A stretch of 64,000 nucleotides of DNA, from the NCBI GenBank assembly GCA_022702705.1, contig CM040421.1, forward strand, positions 75,262,121 through 75,326,120. The letters are read 5' to 3'. Every line of letters starts with the position of its first letter. Position 1 is the first letter of the stretch. The DNA is from Papilionanthe hookeriana x Papilionanthe teres. Lineage: Eukaryota; Streptophyta; Magnoliopsida; Asparagales; Orchidaceae. A model generated the notes under the pieces. That model saw only the letters and a list, made by a program, of their open reading frames with translations. It searched no databases and was not told where the DNA came from. Both the position numbers and the translations under genes were made by a program. This document shows positions 12,330-24,522 of the stretch, one piece after another.

Positions 12330-12412
12330 GGCGCCTAAGCATGAGGCCTTCGGCACTTAGCCGCAAAATCTGGCACTCAAGCGCCGGTACTCTGGCGCTT
12401 AGCCGCCAGTGC
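12330..12412. repeat. GC-rich palindromic module, expanded internal copy
   Basis: An 83-bp island carrying three blocks of the GGCGCTTAG/CTAAGCGCC type. The right end (GGCGCTTAGCCGCCAGTGC) is identical to the core of the modules at 9109 and 13413. It lies just upstream, in sense, of the leader of the env-position ORF. Confidence 0.7.
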
Positions 12413-12806
12413 CCAGATTTTCACAATTAAGTAAATGCACTAAACTACTTAATTAATCACTCTTAATCTTATCAAAATAATTGTCTCTTCCCCATAAATC
12501 TACCAATACTCCAATTTCAAATTTTAATATCCATCGATTTCAATCAAGATTCACACAAACACAAACTTATATTCATTAAAAACAAACCACACATAGTAAA
12601 AACTAAAAATTTCTATCCAAATACTTTGGATGAATTTCCCTAGATACAAACGGACTCAATAATCATAAAGATAGGTTTACATCACTAAGATGTAACAATC
12701 ACACATTAAAGTGCAATAGAACACAAACATAAAACATTAAACACTTAAAACATTAAACACATAAAACATAAAATACACAAAACAAACCACAAGATCAAAC
12801 TAACAT
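12413..12806. other. Spacer downstream of ATH-1 accessory ORF
   Basis: AT-rich DNA with short imperfect repeats of ACATTAAACACTTAAAAC near 12715-12780. No gene seen. Confidence 0.35.
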
Positions 12807-13210
12807 TTAATTCCACTTTCCAATAGGCAGAATATATCCAGAAACAATATTACTTCCATTTGACCCTTCTGGAATATAAATCTGATAGAACGGGTGATGA
12901 TTGAACACTCTTACATCTTCTTCTTCAAACCATTTGTTCTTCAAGAACATCGCCTTATCCACTTCTTCCACGTGACTTGTATGACTGGATTGCATCTTGA
13001 GTTGAAACTCCGTATGCTCCAAATGTACGTTAGCTTCATTAATCTTTGCTTCGATTGAAGTCACTCGGGCTTCTATCTTTGCAATCTTTTCTGCAATTCC
13101 TTAAATACTAACGGCGAGAAATCCAATGAATAACTCTTAGCACTATCAATAATAAACTTATTCTTGTCAGAATCCTCTTTCTTCTTGATCTCGTTCTCTC
13201 AGGAAGACAT
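12807..13210 (-). pseudogene. ATH-1 accessory ORF of unknown function, broken
   Basis: The ATG at 13210 is followed by a frame with an early TGA at its fourth codon. It then reads a lysine-rich segment (ENEIKKKEDSDKNKFIIDSA), shifts frame near 13070, and continues as an 85-codon open frame to 12807 containing FEEEDVRVFNHHPFYQIYI. I do not recognise a family. It lies between integrase and the env-position ORF, about 200 bp downstream of one GC-rich module. Charged heptad-like stretches suggest a coiled coil. It may be a second lineage-specific Athila ORF or an ancient partial duplicate of the env-position ORF, since both end with an HPFY motif. The TGA could derive from CGA. Confidence 0.4.
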
Positions 13211-13412
13211 GATGCACTCAAAACACTCTTCTTAAGACTCAGGAATAAAAATAGGACTTGGGACAAGTGTTTCTCTTAATCCAGGGCCTTTTTATAGATT
13301 TTAGGAGTGCATAAATCGCCTGAAAAGTTTTAAAACTCTAAAATAACTTCCAAAACCACTTCCCCACGATCTAGGCTTCTAGAACCTCATTTATCACATG
13401 CTTTATAACTCC

Positions 13413-13452
13413 GGCGCCTAAGTGCCAACTAGGCGGCGCTTAGCCGCCAGTG
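13413..13452. repeat. GC-rich palindromic module, post-integrase copy
   Basis: A 40-bp block GGCGCCTAAGTGCC...GGCGGCGCTTAGCCGCCAGTG, matching the LTR copy at 9109-9148 with few changes. The flanking TTTATAACT on its left is shared too, so the repeated unit is slightly larger than the palindrome. Confidence 0.75.
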
Positions 13453-13749
13453 CTCAATTTAGCACAGGTCTACCAAATGTCTAAAATTTCATTCTGACTC
13501 CTCTAAGTCATAAAATAAGGTCAAATAAACACTACTATAACATAAAAATTCCAAGATACTACCACCAAAACATAAAAACAAACCAAACAAAGCACATAAA
13601 GGAAACATAAAGCAAAGCACACCGATAACTATGGGTTGCCTCCCACAAAGCACTTGGTTTAACGTCTTCAGCCTGACATACCCAAAACTCATTCTGAGTG
13701 ACCCAACATCAGATTCTCATCAGATTTAAGTTGATCGACTGAAAAATAA

Positions 13750-15070
13750 GGTTTAAGTCCTATGAGTGTTAACTTTAAATATTTTTCCAGTCTTAGCATC
13801 TTGAATATCAACAACTCTATAAGAATAAACTTTCATAATAATAAATGGACCCATCCACCTGGAAATAAGTTTTCAAGAAAAAATTCTCAATCTGGCATTA
13901 TACATCAAAACTTTCTGTCCCGGCACAATATTTTTAGTAAGAATCTTCTGATCATGCCATAACTTCATATTTTCCTTATAAATCTTAGCATTTTCATAAG
14001 ATTCATTCCTTATCTCTTCAACCTCATTTAATTGCAATAATATCTTCTCAGCAGCATCTTTCAATCTATAATTGAACTCTTTAATAGCCCAATATGCTTT
14101 ATGCTTAATTTCAATAGGCAAATGAGAGGCTTTTCCAAAAATCAGACTATATGGGGACATTGCTATAGGAGTTTTGTCTGAAGTCCTATAGGCCCACAAA
14201 GCATAATCCAGTTTGATTGACCAATCCTTTCTGTTTGGATTAACAGTCTTTTCCAATGTTATTTTAATTTTACGATTGGATAATTCAGTCAAACCACTTG
14301 TCTAAGGATGAGAAGCAGTAGCAATTCGATGATTTATATGATATTTCCTTGCTAACTTCTCAATAATCGCATTTTTAAAATGACTTCCCCCATCAGTTAT
14401 GATTACTCTTGGTATTCCAAATCTGCAAAATATATTATTTCTTAAAAACTTTGCAACACTTTGAGCATCACATCAAGTTAAATGAATAACTTCAATCCAT
14501 TTGGAAACATAGTCTACTGCTATCAAAATATAAACATTTCTGAAAGATGGTGTAAATGGACCCATGAAATCTAATCCCCAAACATCAAATATTTCAACTT
14601 ACAACATATAATTGAGGGGCATCTCATTTCTTCTAGAAATATTTCCTACACGCTGACATCTATCACAATTTTTAATATAAGCATTCACATCCTCAAAAAT
14701 TGTAGGCCAATAAAATCCAAATTGTAAGATTTTATATGCAGTTCTTTCAATTCCAAAATGTCCCCCATAATCAAAATCATGACAATTTTAAATAATTTCA
14801 TATGCCTTTTCCAAAGGTACACATTATAAGATCCTTTCCTTATTTATATAAAAATGGGTCATCCCAAAAATAAGTCTTAGCATCAAACATAAATTTCTTC
14901 GTTTTCTGGTATGTCAAACCATAGGGTATAATATTACAGACAATAAAGATTACTATGTCGGCATACCACGGGACACACCACTCATTAACAGTGAATAATT
15001 TTTCATCAGGAAAATGTTCATTAATTTCTTCAGCATCACAGAGAGATTTTTCATCTTCAAGCCTGGACAA
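13750..15070 (-). pseudogene. ATH-1 integrase region, broken
   Basis: Fragments in several frames cover an Athila-type integrase. The N-terminal linker (15070-14840) ends FDAKTYFWDDPFLYK. A degenerate zinc-binding and core part follows (14830-14300), where the tract corresponding to the conserved WGLDFMGPF motif is readable near 14560-14590. An open 139-codon C-terminal part (14292-13873) contains LDYALWAYRTSDKTPIAMSP and YSLIFGKASHLPIE, which are standard gypsy integrase C-terminal motifs. The frame continues past a stop to FKVNTHRT near 13752. Integrase inserts the cDNA into the genome; the core is too broken to check the full DDE triad. It lies directly after RNase H as expected. Confidence 0.75.
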
Positions 15071-15074
15071 AAGA

Positions 15075-16415
15075 TCAGCAATTTGATTACCAACCCTTGT
15101 TATCTACTATCTCAAAATCAAATTATTGCAAAAGAAGAATCCATCTAATCAATCTCGGCTTCTCATCCTTATTCTTCATTAAATATTTGATAGCAGAATG
15201 ATTAGTTGCACCACACATTTAGTTCCAATTAAATATGATCAAAATTTATCAAAGGCAATTACTATAGCTAATAACTATTTCTCGGAAGTGGTATAATTAA
15301 TTTGAGCATCATTAAGAGTCTTACTAGCATAATAAATAACTTTGAAAACTTTATCATATTTCTGACCCAGAACAACACCAATAACATAATTACTAGCATC
15401 ACAAATTAAGTGAAATGGTTTTTCCCAATTTGGTGAAATTATAACAGGAGCAACGATTAATTTTTATTTTAATGTTTCAAAAACTTTTAGGCAATCATCA
15501 TTAAAATAAAAATTGCATCCCTTTCCAGTAAACAACATAAAGGTTTTGTAATCTTTGAAAAGTCTTTGATGTAACGCCTGTAGAATCCAACATGTCCCAG
15601 AAAATGTCTACTTCCCCTTACATTGGTAAGACAAGGTAAATTAGAGAAAACTTGAGTTTTTGCTGGATCTACCTCCAAATCTCTTTTTGAAATCCGATGT
15701 CCCAATATAATTCTTCCTGCTACCATAAATTGGCATTTTTCCCAGTTAGGACTAAATTAGTTTCTTCACAGCGTTTAGAACTTTAGACAAAAGTTCTAAA
15801 CATGATTTAAATGAAATTCCAAACACTTAAAAGTCATCCATAAAAACTTCAATCCCTTTTTCAATTAAATCACAAAAAATAGCCATCGTGCATCTCTGAA
15901 ATGTAGCAGGGGCATTACATAAACCAAAGGGCATTCTTCTAAAAGCAAACGTACCATAATGACTGGTAAATGTAGTTTTCTCTTGACCTCAGGAGAAATT
16001 TAAATTTGGTGGTAACAAGTATATCCATCTAGAAAATAAAAGTATTTATGCCCGGCCAGTCTATCCAGCATCTAATCCAGAAATGAGAGTGGAAAATGAT
16101 CTTTCCTTTTTTAAGATTTAATTTTCTATAATCAATACATATTTACCACCTTGTAACTTGTCTTGTTGGGATCATTTCATTTTTTTCATTAACAGTCACA
16201 GTAACTCCTCCTTTCTTAGGAACACATTGAATAGGACTAACACATGCATATATGAAATAGGGAAGATAATTCCAGCATCCAACCACATCAAAATTTCTTT
16301 CTTAACAACATCTTTCCTGATAGGATTTAATCTCCTTTGGGGATCAACCCGAGGTTTGCAATTATCTTCCATAAGAATTATGTGCATAGAAATTGAAAGA
16401 CTGATTCCTTTAATA
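15075..16415 (-). pseudogene. ATH-1 reverse transcriptase and RNase H, broken
   Basis: RT and RNase H are spread over three frames. The RT start (16387-16196) contains PQRRLNPIRKDVVKKEI. The catalytic FMDD motif is still readable at 15833-15844 but is followed almost at once by a stop. The RT thumb/connection (15726-15487) reads ILGHRISKRDLEVDPAKTQV and a FLGHVGFYRRYIKDFSKI block. RNase H follows to about 15090 with many stops; one conserved tract near 15190 reads NHSAIKYLM. Numerous lesions show long decay. Confidence 0.75.
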
Positions 16416-17165
16416 TCAGCAATTGTCCATCCAAAGTTGAGGACTCACCCAGAAAACCATACTTCTATTGATCAAGAAGCATTTTAACTCAAGTTTAGGA
16501 GGTTTTTCAATTGATGGACCATAAGACTCATACTTTTCAGTCATATCCAACAGTTCAAATTTTTCATGAACATAATTTAATTCATCCTCATGAAAATCTT
16601 CAGAATGATGTAACTTCTCTTCTTGCTTATGTTCTAATTCCTCTCTTTCAGGTTTTTCTTCATAAGCTAACTTGAAATGACATTCACTAAAATATCTGAT
16701 AACATCCATCCTATAACATTCATCAACTTTACCTCTTTCAGGATATTTCATCGATTTCAAAATATTGAATGAAACAGTTTGATCATTAACCCTCATTGTT
16801 AATTCCCCTTTTTGCACATCTATCATTGCTATGCCCGTGGATAGGAAAGGTCTTCCCAAAATGATGGGCATCTCTTTATCTTCCTCCATATCAAGCACAA
16901 TGAAATCAACAAAAAAGATAAATTGATCCACTTTAACCAAAACATCTTCTATAATTCTTTTTGGATATGTGATCGAACGATCTGCTAATTGCAAAGTTAC
17001 AGTAGTTAGGGTTATTTCTCCTAATCCCAGTCTTTTGAATTTTGATAAAGGCATAAGGTTAATGCTTGCATCCAAATCACATAAAGCTTTTCTATAGAAC
17101 CTGTCTCCAATCACACATGGAATTGTGAAACTACCAGGATCTTTAAGCTTTTCAGGAAGCTTCAT
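16416..17165 (-). pseudogene. ATH-1 aspartic protease and linker
   Basis: A 249-codon open frame. Residues about 15-130 are the retropepsin-like domain: ALCDLDASINLMPLSKF around the active site and PIILGRPFLSTG toward its end. The rest is a charged linker (EKPEREELEHKQEEKLHH) leading to RT. Family members usually have D-L/T/S-G at the active site; here the glycine is replaced by aspartate (DLD), which should abolish activity. The change is a G-to-A transition. The equivalent position is also mutated in ATH-2 and OGRE-1. The ORF overlaps the shifted RT start at its end. Confidence 0.75.
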
Positions 17166-17190
17166 CTAAATTATTACACTGTACTCCTCA

Positions 17191-18801
17191 CTAAGTGAAA
17201 CTCTCATCATCTTTAAACTTTCTCTTTATGTTGAGAATATCCTTCATAAATTTCACATAGCTGAGCATTTGTTCTAAGGCTTCAGCAAATGGAATATTAA
17301 TGGTAAGCTTCTTAAATATTTCCAAGAATTTTGAAAATTGCTTATCTAACTTTTGTTGACGAAGTCTCTGAGGAAATGGAGGTGGTGGCTTTTCCAAATC
17401 AACCTTGGGTGGAGAAATAGGTCTTTCCAAACCTTTCGGAGTGTCCTCTTTTGGTTCTTCAATCTCTTCTTTCTCTACTTCAGTTTTTTACTGAACTCTA
17501 CCTTCCAACTTTCTTCCACTTCTCAGTTTAATTGCATTAACACGCTCTTTATTCTTATCTCTTACATTTACTTCAGTATTACTTAGAAGCATTCATTAGG
17601 ATCTATTACTTAATGAATTTGCAATTTTCCTCAATTGATTTTCAATATTTCTGATGGTTGCTCCTTGAATTTATAGTTGATTTCTCTATGTGGCACCACT
17701 TCCTCAATAGACAACTTCTTATCCTTTAATTGTAAAGCATTGTTAAAACCTGGACGATAAGTTAGTCTATAATTATTATTTCCTTATCTGTTCTAGTTCC
17801 CCAATGGGTTTACTTAGCGGTTCCCCCATTGTTGATTAATACAACCCTGATTATTGGTATTCCAGTTAAAGTTTGGGTGGTTCTTCCAACCTGGGATATA
17901 ATAATTGGAATATGGGTTATTAGGCTTGCTTATAGTATTCAAATTTTCTGGTGAAGAGTAAGAATCAACCATTTGGCCTAATGAATTTTCTTCAATCATG
18001 GAATTTGGCTGAGAAAAATTGATCCCAAATTGGTTTATCTTCCTTGAAATTGTAGCAACTTGGTTTGCTAACATTGCAAAAGCATCATTTTCATGAAAAC
18101 TGACTACCTTTTTAGGAGTGAATCTTATAGAAGGCCATTGAAAATTATTAGTGGTCATTTCATCAATTAAAGCATAAGCATCAAAACTGTTTAGATATTA
18201 ATGATCCATCAGCAGCAGCTTCGCTAATTGATCTAAAAGATCCAACTAATCAATTATAAAAGGTTTGGATTATTAACCAATCTGGTATCGAATGATGTGG
18301 ACATTTCCTGAGGCGATCTTTAAATCTTTCCCATGCTTCATATATTGATTCACCTTCAATCTGATAAAATAATGTAATATCATTTCTCAACTTCGCAGTC
18401 TTCGATGGTGGAAAATATTTAACAAGTAATTATTGTGCTAAATCACCTCAAGTTCTGATAGATCCATGTGCTAACGAATTTAACCATATCTTAGCTTTAT
18501 CCCTTAGTGAAAAAGGAAAAAGTCTGAGTCTAATAGCATCATCTGAAACACCATCATATTTAAAACTAGCACACAACTCTAGAAAATTAGCAAGATGCAA
18601 ATTAGGATCTTCAGTTGTTGCTCTTCCAAACTGATTATTAGACACCATTTGGATAATAGCAATTTTAAGCTCAAAGGAATCAACAGCTATTGCAGGGTGT
18701 TGAATACTACCATGAAGTTCATCCACTGTAGGGTTAGCATAATCTCTTAAAGATTTGAATTCTTGATGGATGCCAACATTTTGATTTTGATGATTTGCCA
18801 T
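17191..18801 (-). pseudogene. ATH-1 gag, broken
   Basis: The ATG at 18801 opens a 117-codon frame (MANHQNQNVG...) containing EDPNLHLANFLELCASF and IRLRLFPFSLRDKAKIWL, the Athila-type capsid core. It stops at 18448 where a tryptophan codon appears changed to TGA. The same frame continues with a second stop and then PPSKTAKLRNDITLFYQIEG (near 18400). The middle (18158-17814) includes NPYSNYYIPGWKNHPNFNWN, a conserved tail. No classical CCHC knuckle is visible. The C-terminal part (17430-17191) reads PPPPFPQRLRQQKLDKQFSK and precedes the protease. Gag would form the particle shell. Confidence 0.8.
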
Positions 18802-19016
18802 TTCTTGAATATTTTTATCTTTTTTTTATATTTTTAATTTTTTTGATTTTTTTTATTGTTCTTTCTAATTCATAATTATAAGGCACAAGTCCCTCAGAAC
18901 CTAAACTATGCATACAGCAATAAAATAAAACAAAACACAACACACTAACAAAAACAAAGAAACGTAAAAATTTAAAATTTTCTTAATTTTCTTTAAAAAT
19001 GTAGTTTTAATTAATT
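18802..19016 (-). other. ATH-1 5' leader
   Basis: Leader between the primer-binding site and the gag ATG. It is AT-rich with a T-run on the plus strand near 18828-18858. No ORF. Confidence 0.5.
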
Positions 19017-19034
19017 TCCTCGGCAACAGCACCA
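19017..19034 (-). promoter_or_regulatory. ATH-1 primer-binding site (tRNA-Asp type)
   Basis: On the minus strand TGGTGCTGTTGCCGAGGA lies 7 nt after the LTR end. It resembles the tRNA-Asp-complementary site (TGGCGCCGTTGCCGGGGA) known for Athila elements, with four mismatches by hand. Confidence 0.7.
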
Positions 19035-19041
19035 AAAAACT

Positions 19042-19382
19042 TGATACGCGACAAATATATGTGCTTATGATTTAGATATAAAAATTATGATTTTATAATA
19101 TGGGATACTACGCAAGTATATGTATCGTCTATCAAGTAATATAGGACTTTCTGATTAAGCCCCGAGATATCGATCCCATGGGGAAATGTAAAAACTTTTT
19201 AAATAAATAAGAAAATTATATTTTTTTACTTTTTAAATGACTTTTGGAAGTATGTTTTAATTTGTAAAGTTTAAAAGTTGTTTTTGGTATTTTTGATAAA
19301 AAGCTAAGCAAGAAATGAAAATTATCAGAACTTTAAAACACGATATAAAACACTAGGAAAAAAATATCTTTTTCTTTATCTT
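19042..19382 (-). repeat. ATH-1 5' LTR, part 1
   Basis: The first 341 bp of the right LTR in plus coordinates, starting TGATACGCGACAAATATATG and matching 7562-7910. It is cut by OGRE-1 after TTTCTTTATCTT. The rest of the LTR resumes at 47004. Confidence 0.85.
19378..19382. repeat. OGRE-1 target site duplication, left
   Basis: ATCTT directly left of the OGRE-1 start. The same five bases follow its other end at 46999-47003, and the uninterrupted ATH-1 3' LTR has a single ATCTT at the matching place. Confidence 0.9.
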
Positions 19383-19464
19383 TGTACGGCTTATTTTTAG
19401 GTTATGTGTTTTTTTTTGAAATGTGGTCGCCTATAGAACTTGTCGGCGAATTTTAGATTTTAAA

Positions 19465-19468
<4 letters not shown>

Positions 19469-19523
<55 letters not shown>
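19469..19523. repeat. (AT)n microsatellite
   Basis: About 27 AT dinucleotides. The matching place in the 5' LTR (near 39608-39627) has a much shorter tract, so this expanded after insertion. Confidence 0.95.
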
Positions 19524-19527
<4 letters not shown>

Positions 19528-21673
19528 AAAAAATATAATTTTATTTTAAAAATAATTTTATGTTTTAAAATTTTAATATATAAAATCAAACTGATTTCAC
19601 ATCCCAAATGGTTTATATAAACGAGCACAACATCACAAACCGTGTATCTATCTCGAAGATCAAACACACTGCTTGACGATTGGACTCGATTAAATAAACT
19701 AGAAGATTTGTGACATCCGTTTGGTCTGCGAACCAATTTTATAAGCCGACAAGTTCCCTTGTTTAATATAAAGAAATTAAACAGGGTTTATATTACCTGG
19801 GTTCTTAAAGTTCCCTATAAGGGCAAGCCCCTATAGTTAATTACATGTTAAATGACGGGAATCATTTAAAAAAACTCTCGATAATGATCAGTGGTTTTGC
19901 TCTCAAGAATTTTAAAGTTTAAGGTTTTCAAAGGATTGAGTTTTGGAAATTTCAATAGGGATTAGCTCGAATTTGGAAAAATTTATTTTAGGAGTCCAAA
20001 GGAAGAGAAGTAGGAGAAGTTGAGGATCCAAGAAGAATCTTGGCAACTTCCCACAGTATCTTATAGTTTGGCTTCGAGTTTAAGAAAACTATTTAAAGTT
20101 GCAATCCTGCTAATTTTAATTAATTAGGACTTATGTTTGTATGACATAATCATATAAATAACCTTGAAGATGTTAGGGTTTATGTCGTACCAAACGACTA
20201 CCTCGGAGTCCTAAGTCCGGTTAGGGCTTAATTTGCATAACATGATTATACAAATGTCTAATGAAAAGTTGAGGACTTATGTTGCACTAAGCAAACTACC
20301 TCGAAATCCTATGGCTTTGTTGTTTAAAACTAGGAAAGGTTTTGCTGAAGTAGATTCAAGTTTTGCTGATGACGATGTACGTGCTACCCACCATGCTCAA
20401 AGCTCCTTGTTGTTGCAGAGGTATAGTTTTAGAAGGTGAAAATCAGGGGATGAGAAAAGTGTCTTGGCTTAGAGAATATCTTAAAATCCAAGTTTTTTTT
20501 AATGTTTTAATTAAAACAAATCTTAAAATTGATTATAACAACACCGGTTAAGATCCCACGGTTCCATCATTCCGGCATCGTTATTTTTATCGGATTCACT
20601 TTGTCCAGATGAATTTGCTAAACTCAACTGAATGAGTTCCACACTTTCATTTAGACCGTGGGAAATCCCGTAAGCAACACGTAGGTTACATCATCCGAGG
20701 TATTCCCAATCATCCAACAAGACGTTTTAATTTAGTTATAGTTGTAGTTTTGTTATTCTGTTTGTGATTAAATCTTGAGTTGTTTTATATTTTGGAATGT
20801 TGTGGCGGTGAATTTTATCTTGTGATGACTTTTAATTTAGTTTTGCTTTCAGTTTTGTGGCTGTCTTATAGGTTTTGGTTTTCATGCAACAGTTGTTTTA
20901 CCATGCAAGAAAATTAAAATGCAGCACATGTAGGTAAATTGCAACAAAGTAAAAGCGTACCTGGAGGGTCTTCCTGTCATCCCAAGCTACACTTAAAACA
21001 CATGTTAGAGCATTTAAACATATTTTTGCAAGAAATACCTAGGTAAAGCTAAGGGAAAGGGTTTTGGTTGTCTACTATAATCCTAATCCTATTGCTAGTC
21101 ATTTCCTATGACGTCTAGGTTGTTGGTTTGGTTTAAGGATGATTTTCTTCACCAAAGAACAATTAAGTTCAATTATTTTTCTAAAACACCCCATCGTATC
21201 GAGGAAGTGTTTAAGACAAATCTTAAACATCTTTTCAATACTTCTGGGATTATTTTGAGTTCAAATGAATTTTATTGTATTGGTGAATTAATCATCAAAG
21301 GATTTTAATTTTGTTTTGTTTCTCGCTCAGTGAACTTTGGGCATTTGAATATCTTATGTGTGAAGTGACACTTCACTTGATGCTTCATTTAAGAGTTATA
21401 ACAATAAAAGCCTTTTAAGGGCTAAGTAATAAATATTTTAAAGATTTAATTTGATTTGATTTAATTATAAAAATTAATTAATGATTATTAAGTTTGGAAT
21501 AAGGTTCAAATTTTTTTAGATTTAATTTAAATCTTTACACTTTAAGTGATATTATATTTCAGATTAACTTTTTATGTTTTAGATTTACTTATATTGAAAA
21601 AGGTGTTGAAATCTTTCATATGTTTTGATTTAACTCTTAATGATTACATTTAGGTTTGTTGTTAAGTGATGTT

Positions 21674-21789
21674 AATTTAATTTAATTTAATTTAATTTAA
21701 TTTGATTTGATTTAATTTTATTTAATTTAATTTAATTTAAATTTAATTTATTTTAATTTTAATTTAATTTTAATTTAATTTAATTTTAG
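21674..21789. repeat. TTTAA pentanucleotide microsatellite in LTR
   Basis: An imperfect array of TTTAA units, with a shorter array at 21860-21886. The same arrays with different lengths lie in the 5' LTR (41770-41882 and 41958-41985) and, in complement, in OGRE-2 (near 63226-63352). Confidence 0.9.
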
Positions 21790-23711
21790 TTTCAATATTT
21801 TAATTTTAATTTAATTTAATTGTTAAGGTGTTAATTTAGTTTAATTTAAACTTTGACTCGACTTAATTTAATTTAATTTAATTTAACTCCAAGATTTTAA
21901 ATTTGATTTTAATTATTGGACCATTTAACATTTTAAGCTTTAATTCATTTACGGGTTATCTTCTTTTAATGTTTAATTTATTTAGTTTGGATTATTATTT
22001 TAATTTTTAATTAAGAACTAAATATTATTGAACTGATTTATTTAGGGATTTTTGAATTAAAGAATAAACATCCTCTTAACAATATCCCTATTTTAGTAAT
22101 CCAAATTTTAAATATATTCTTTCCAAAATTTAAATTAATTAATTAATTAGATTTTCATTTTGATATTTTCAAAGTGTTTAATGGGTTTCTTCCCTTTTAA
22201 TTTCCCTAAGTTTCAATCATCTAAGAGAAAATTAAAATCAAATATTTTACCCTCCATTTTGATTAAACCTAAAATTTTAATTAAGGGTTAAAATTCTTTT
22301 ATTACCTTTATGCCCTTTTGGGCTTATTTATTTCATAACTCACTCAATTGAGCACAAATGAAATTGAAATTTTTATGTCACCTCACTCACATGTCAATTA
22401 AGACATTAGAGGAGAAAATGTGATTTTTCTGACTTTAATTTATTTATATAATTATTTTTAGTAGAAAATAAGGGTTTTCAAAGAAAATTCAACAACATGA
22501 CCAAGGTAAAGTTTCTGTCCTTCAGAAAATTATGGGATATTTTTAATGATCAGAGAACCAATTAGACCAATTTTCGTGATTTTTTGAATTATATGTTATT
22601 TATTATAATTATTTTGAGTTTTAGAGTATTAATTAATTTTAAAATAAAATAAAAATTGAAAAATAGATTTTTTATTTTTCTTAAATTTCTCTAACCTCAA
22701 GGAGTCCAGAGAAATAAATTTTATAATTTTCTGATTTTTCTTTGATTTATTAGAATTATTTTAGTGAAAAAGGTTGAAAATTCATTTTTTAATATTAAAA
22801 AATACATTAAGCCTTTAAAATTCTATATCTTATCCTAGGGACTTAGAAAAAATATTTGGTTTATTCCTAAGTGATTAGGAGTCATAATGTGACTTTTTTA
22901 TGATTTTTAATATTTTTTTATTTTTATTATTTAATTATTAAATTATTAAAATATTGTGAAAATTCCAATTTTAATTTTCCTGAACTCCCCTAATATCAGA
23001 GAAGCTCCAAAACCATTTTTGTGAATTTTTGAAATGTATTTTTGGAGTTATGAAGTTTTAAAGTTACATTTTGCTTATGAGGCTTAATCAATCCATTTGG
23101 TGGGGTTAATCAAGTCCAATTAATTTCAAAATTTTATGTAAGGTTCCTATGACCATAAAGAGCAATGGAGAATTTATTCAAGTCAATTTGGTGTGTGGTT
23201 AACCCTAATTAATTTAAATTCAATTTTGGGAGTTTAGGCCAATTAAGGTTATTATGAATGAATTAACTCAAAATATATTTTTCATAGGATCCCCTGGTCC
23301 TAAGAAACACCACCAAATTTTCCTAGAATTTATTTTACAACATGCTAATTAGTGGAATTAGAATATCTAAAACAGTGACATGAACTTGAAAAATCAATAA
23401 CTTTTCACAGAGATGGCCTCTAACCTTGAAAAATTCAGGGAATGTTCCCAAGATCAGAGGTTTCAAAAGCCCTATGGTCTCATGCCATGGTGAATTGTCT
23501 ATGCAAATGGAGATTCAAAACATTGGAAACAGTAAATAAATTTTTAAAAATAAAATACTCATCCAATTAACTTGATTTCTTTTCCACATTATTCTCCTCT
23601 GTTCACTAAGCAAGAGGGTATTTTTATTTTATTTTTATGATTTTTCTATGCAAAGATATAAATTTTTGAAGTTCTGGTATTTAAATAAATCCAAAAAATC
23701 CTAATTTTCTA

Positions 23712-23935
23712 CTTATCCGACTCGGCGCCGCGTCATCCTCGTTCCGATCGAAAGCCCACACGTCGCTCCATGATTCGGCGCCGCCATCTGAGTCAGCGCT
23801 ACAGAGGCCCGCCATTCACGTACCATTGCGCTGTCCGGCTTGATCTCGACCGTCCGCTCGATACACGCTCGATCCAACGGCTCCTGGTCATCGCCTCCGA
23901 CTGGTGTGCACCCGTGACCGTCCAAACTAAAACCT
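23712..23935. promoter_or_regulatory. CpG-rich island in OGRE LTR
   Basis: A 220-bp patch dense in CpG (for example CTCGGCGCCGCGTCATCCTC) in an otherwise AT-rich LTR. It is conserved at 43838-44050 and in complement at about 61125-61345 in OGRE-2. Position and composition suggest a regulatory island, possibly a promoter element, but this is inference. Confidence 0.45.
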
Positions 23936-24512
23936 TAAGATCTCACTCGACTCTCCATGGATTTTTGCGTTCTTATACTCTATCGATTCGTCTTGAAGAG
24001 ACGAACACATCTATACGGTTAAGGTGCATTGAAATCAACTCAAACTAAATGGAGAATCTCCAGGAGCTCGGGAGGAAGAGTGAGTTCATACCTTTGCTCA
24101 GAGAAGTGAAGCTTTGATCTGAGGTTTGTGTCACCTTCGATTGAGTCCGAGAAAGCTCCAAATGATGTCTCTTGCTCTGGGTAAATGCCTAGGTACAAAA
24201 GTGACCAAGGCCGATCACAAAGCTTGGAGGCTGGAAGCAATGGCTGGCCTGGTGAGGGGACTTTGCTGGGGAACTTCTCCTCTTGGTCTGGTGAAGGTGT
24301 AGAGTCAATTAATTTGAAAATTGGCTCACTGTGGTGAAGTGTCCTGGTTTTGGGCTTGAATTTCAAATCCAAAATTTGACTCACAGAGAGGGCTTTAGGG
24401 CTGGATTTCAGTGGGGATCAAGTTCTCTATGTCTGGAGAGGGATCTGGAGTGATTTTGGTAGAGTTTTAGTAAGGTTTGGTTCAACACCTTATTTGGCCG
24501 AGGGGGTGGTGG

Positions 24513-24522
24513 GTTTAAATAG
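24513..24522 (-). promoter_or_regulatory. Candidate TATA motif of OGRE-1 3' LTR
   Basis: CTATTTAAAC on the sense (minus) strand, conserved at 44633-44642 and at 60544-60553 of OGRE-2. It lies about 600 bp upstream of the CpG-rich island. The motif also reads as a TATA-like word on the other strand, so the transcription direction is not decided by it. Confidence 0.3.

Noticed and set aside
19469..19523. (AT)n tract as a regulatory element
   Set aside because: It is short in the sister LTR, so it is a post-insertion microsatellite expansion.
23713..24384. Open frames in the OGRE LTR CpG-rich island (and at 43832-44457, 60275-61298)
   Set aside because: The three LTR copies do not keep the same frame or start, and most frames are antisense to the element. 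GC-rich composition explains the lack of stops.
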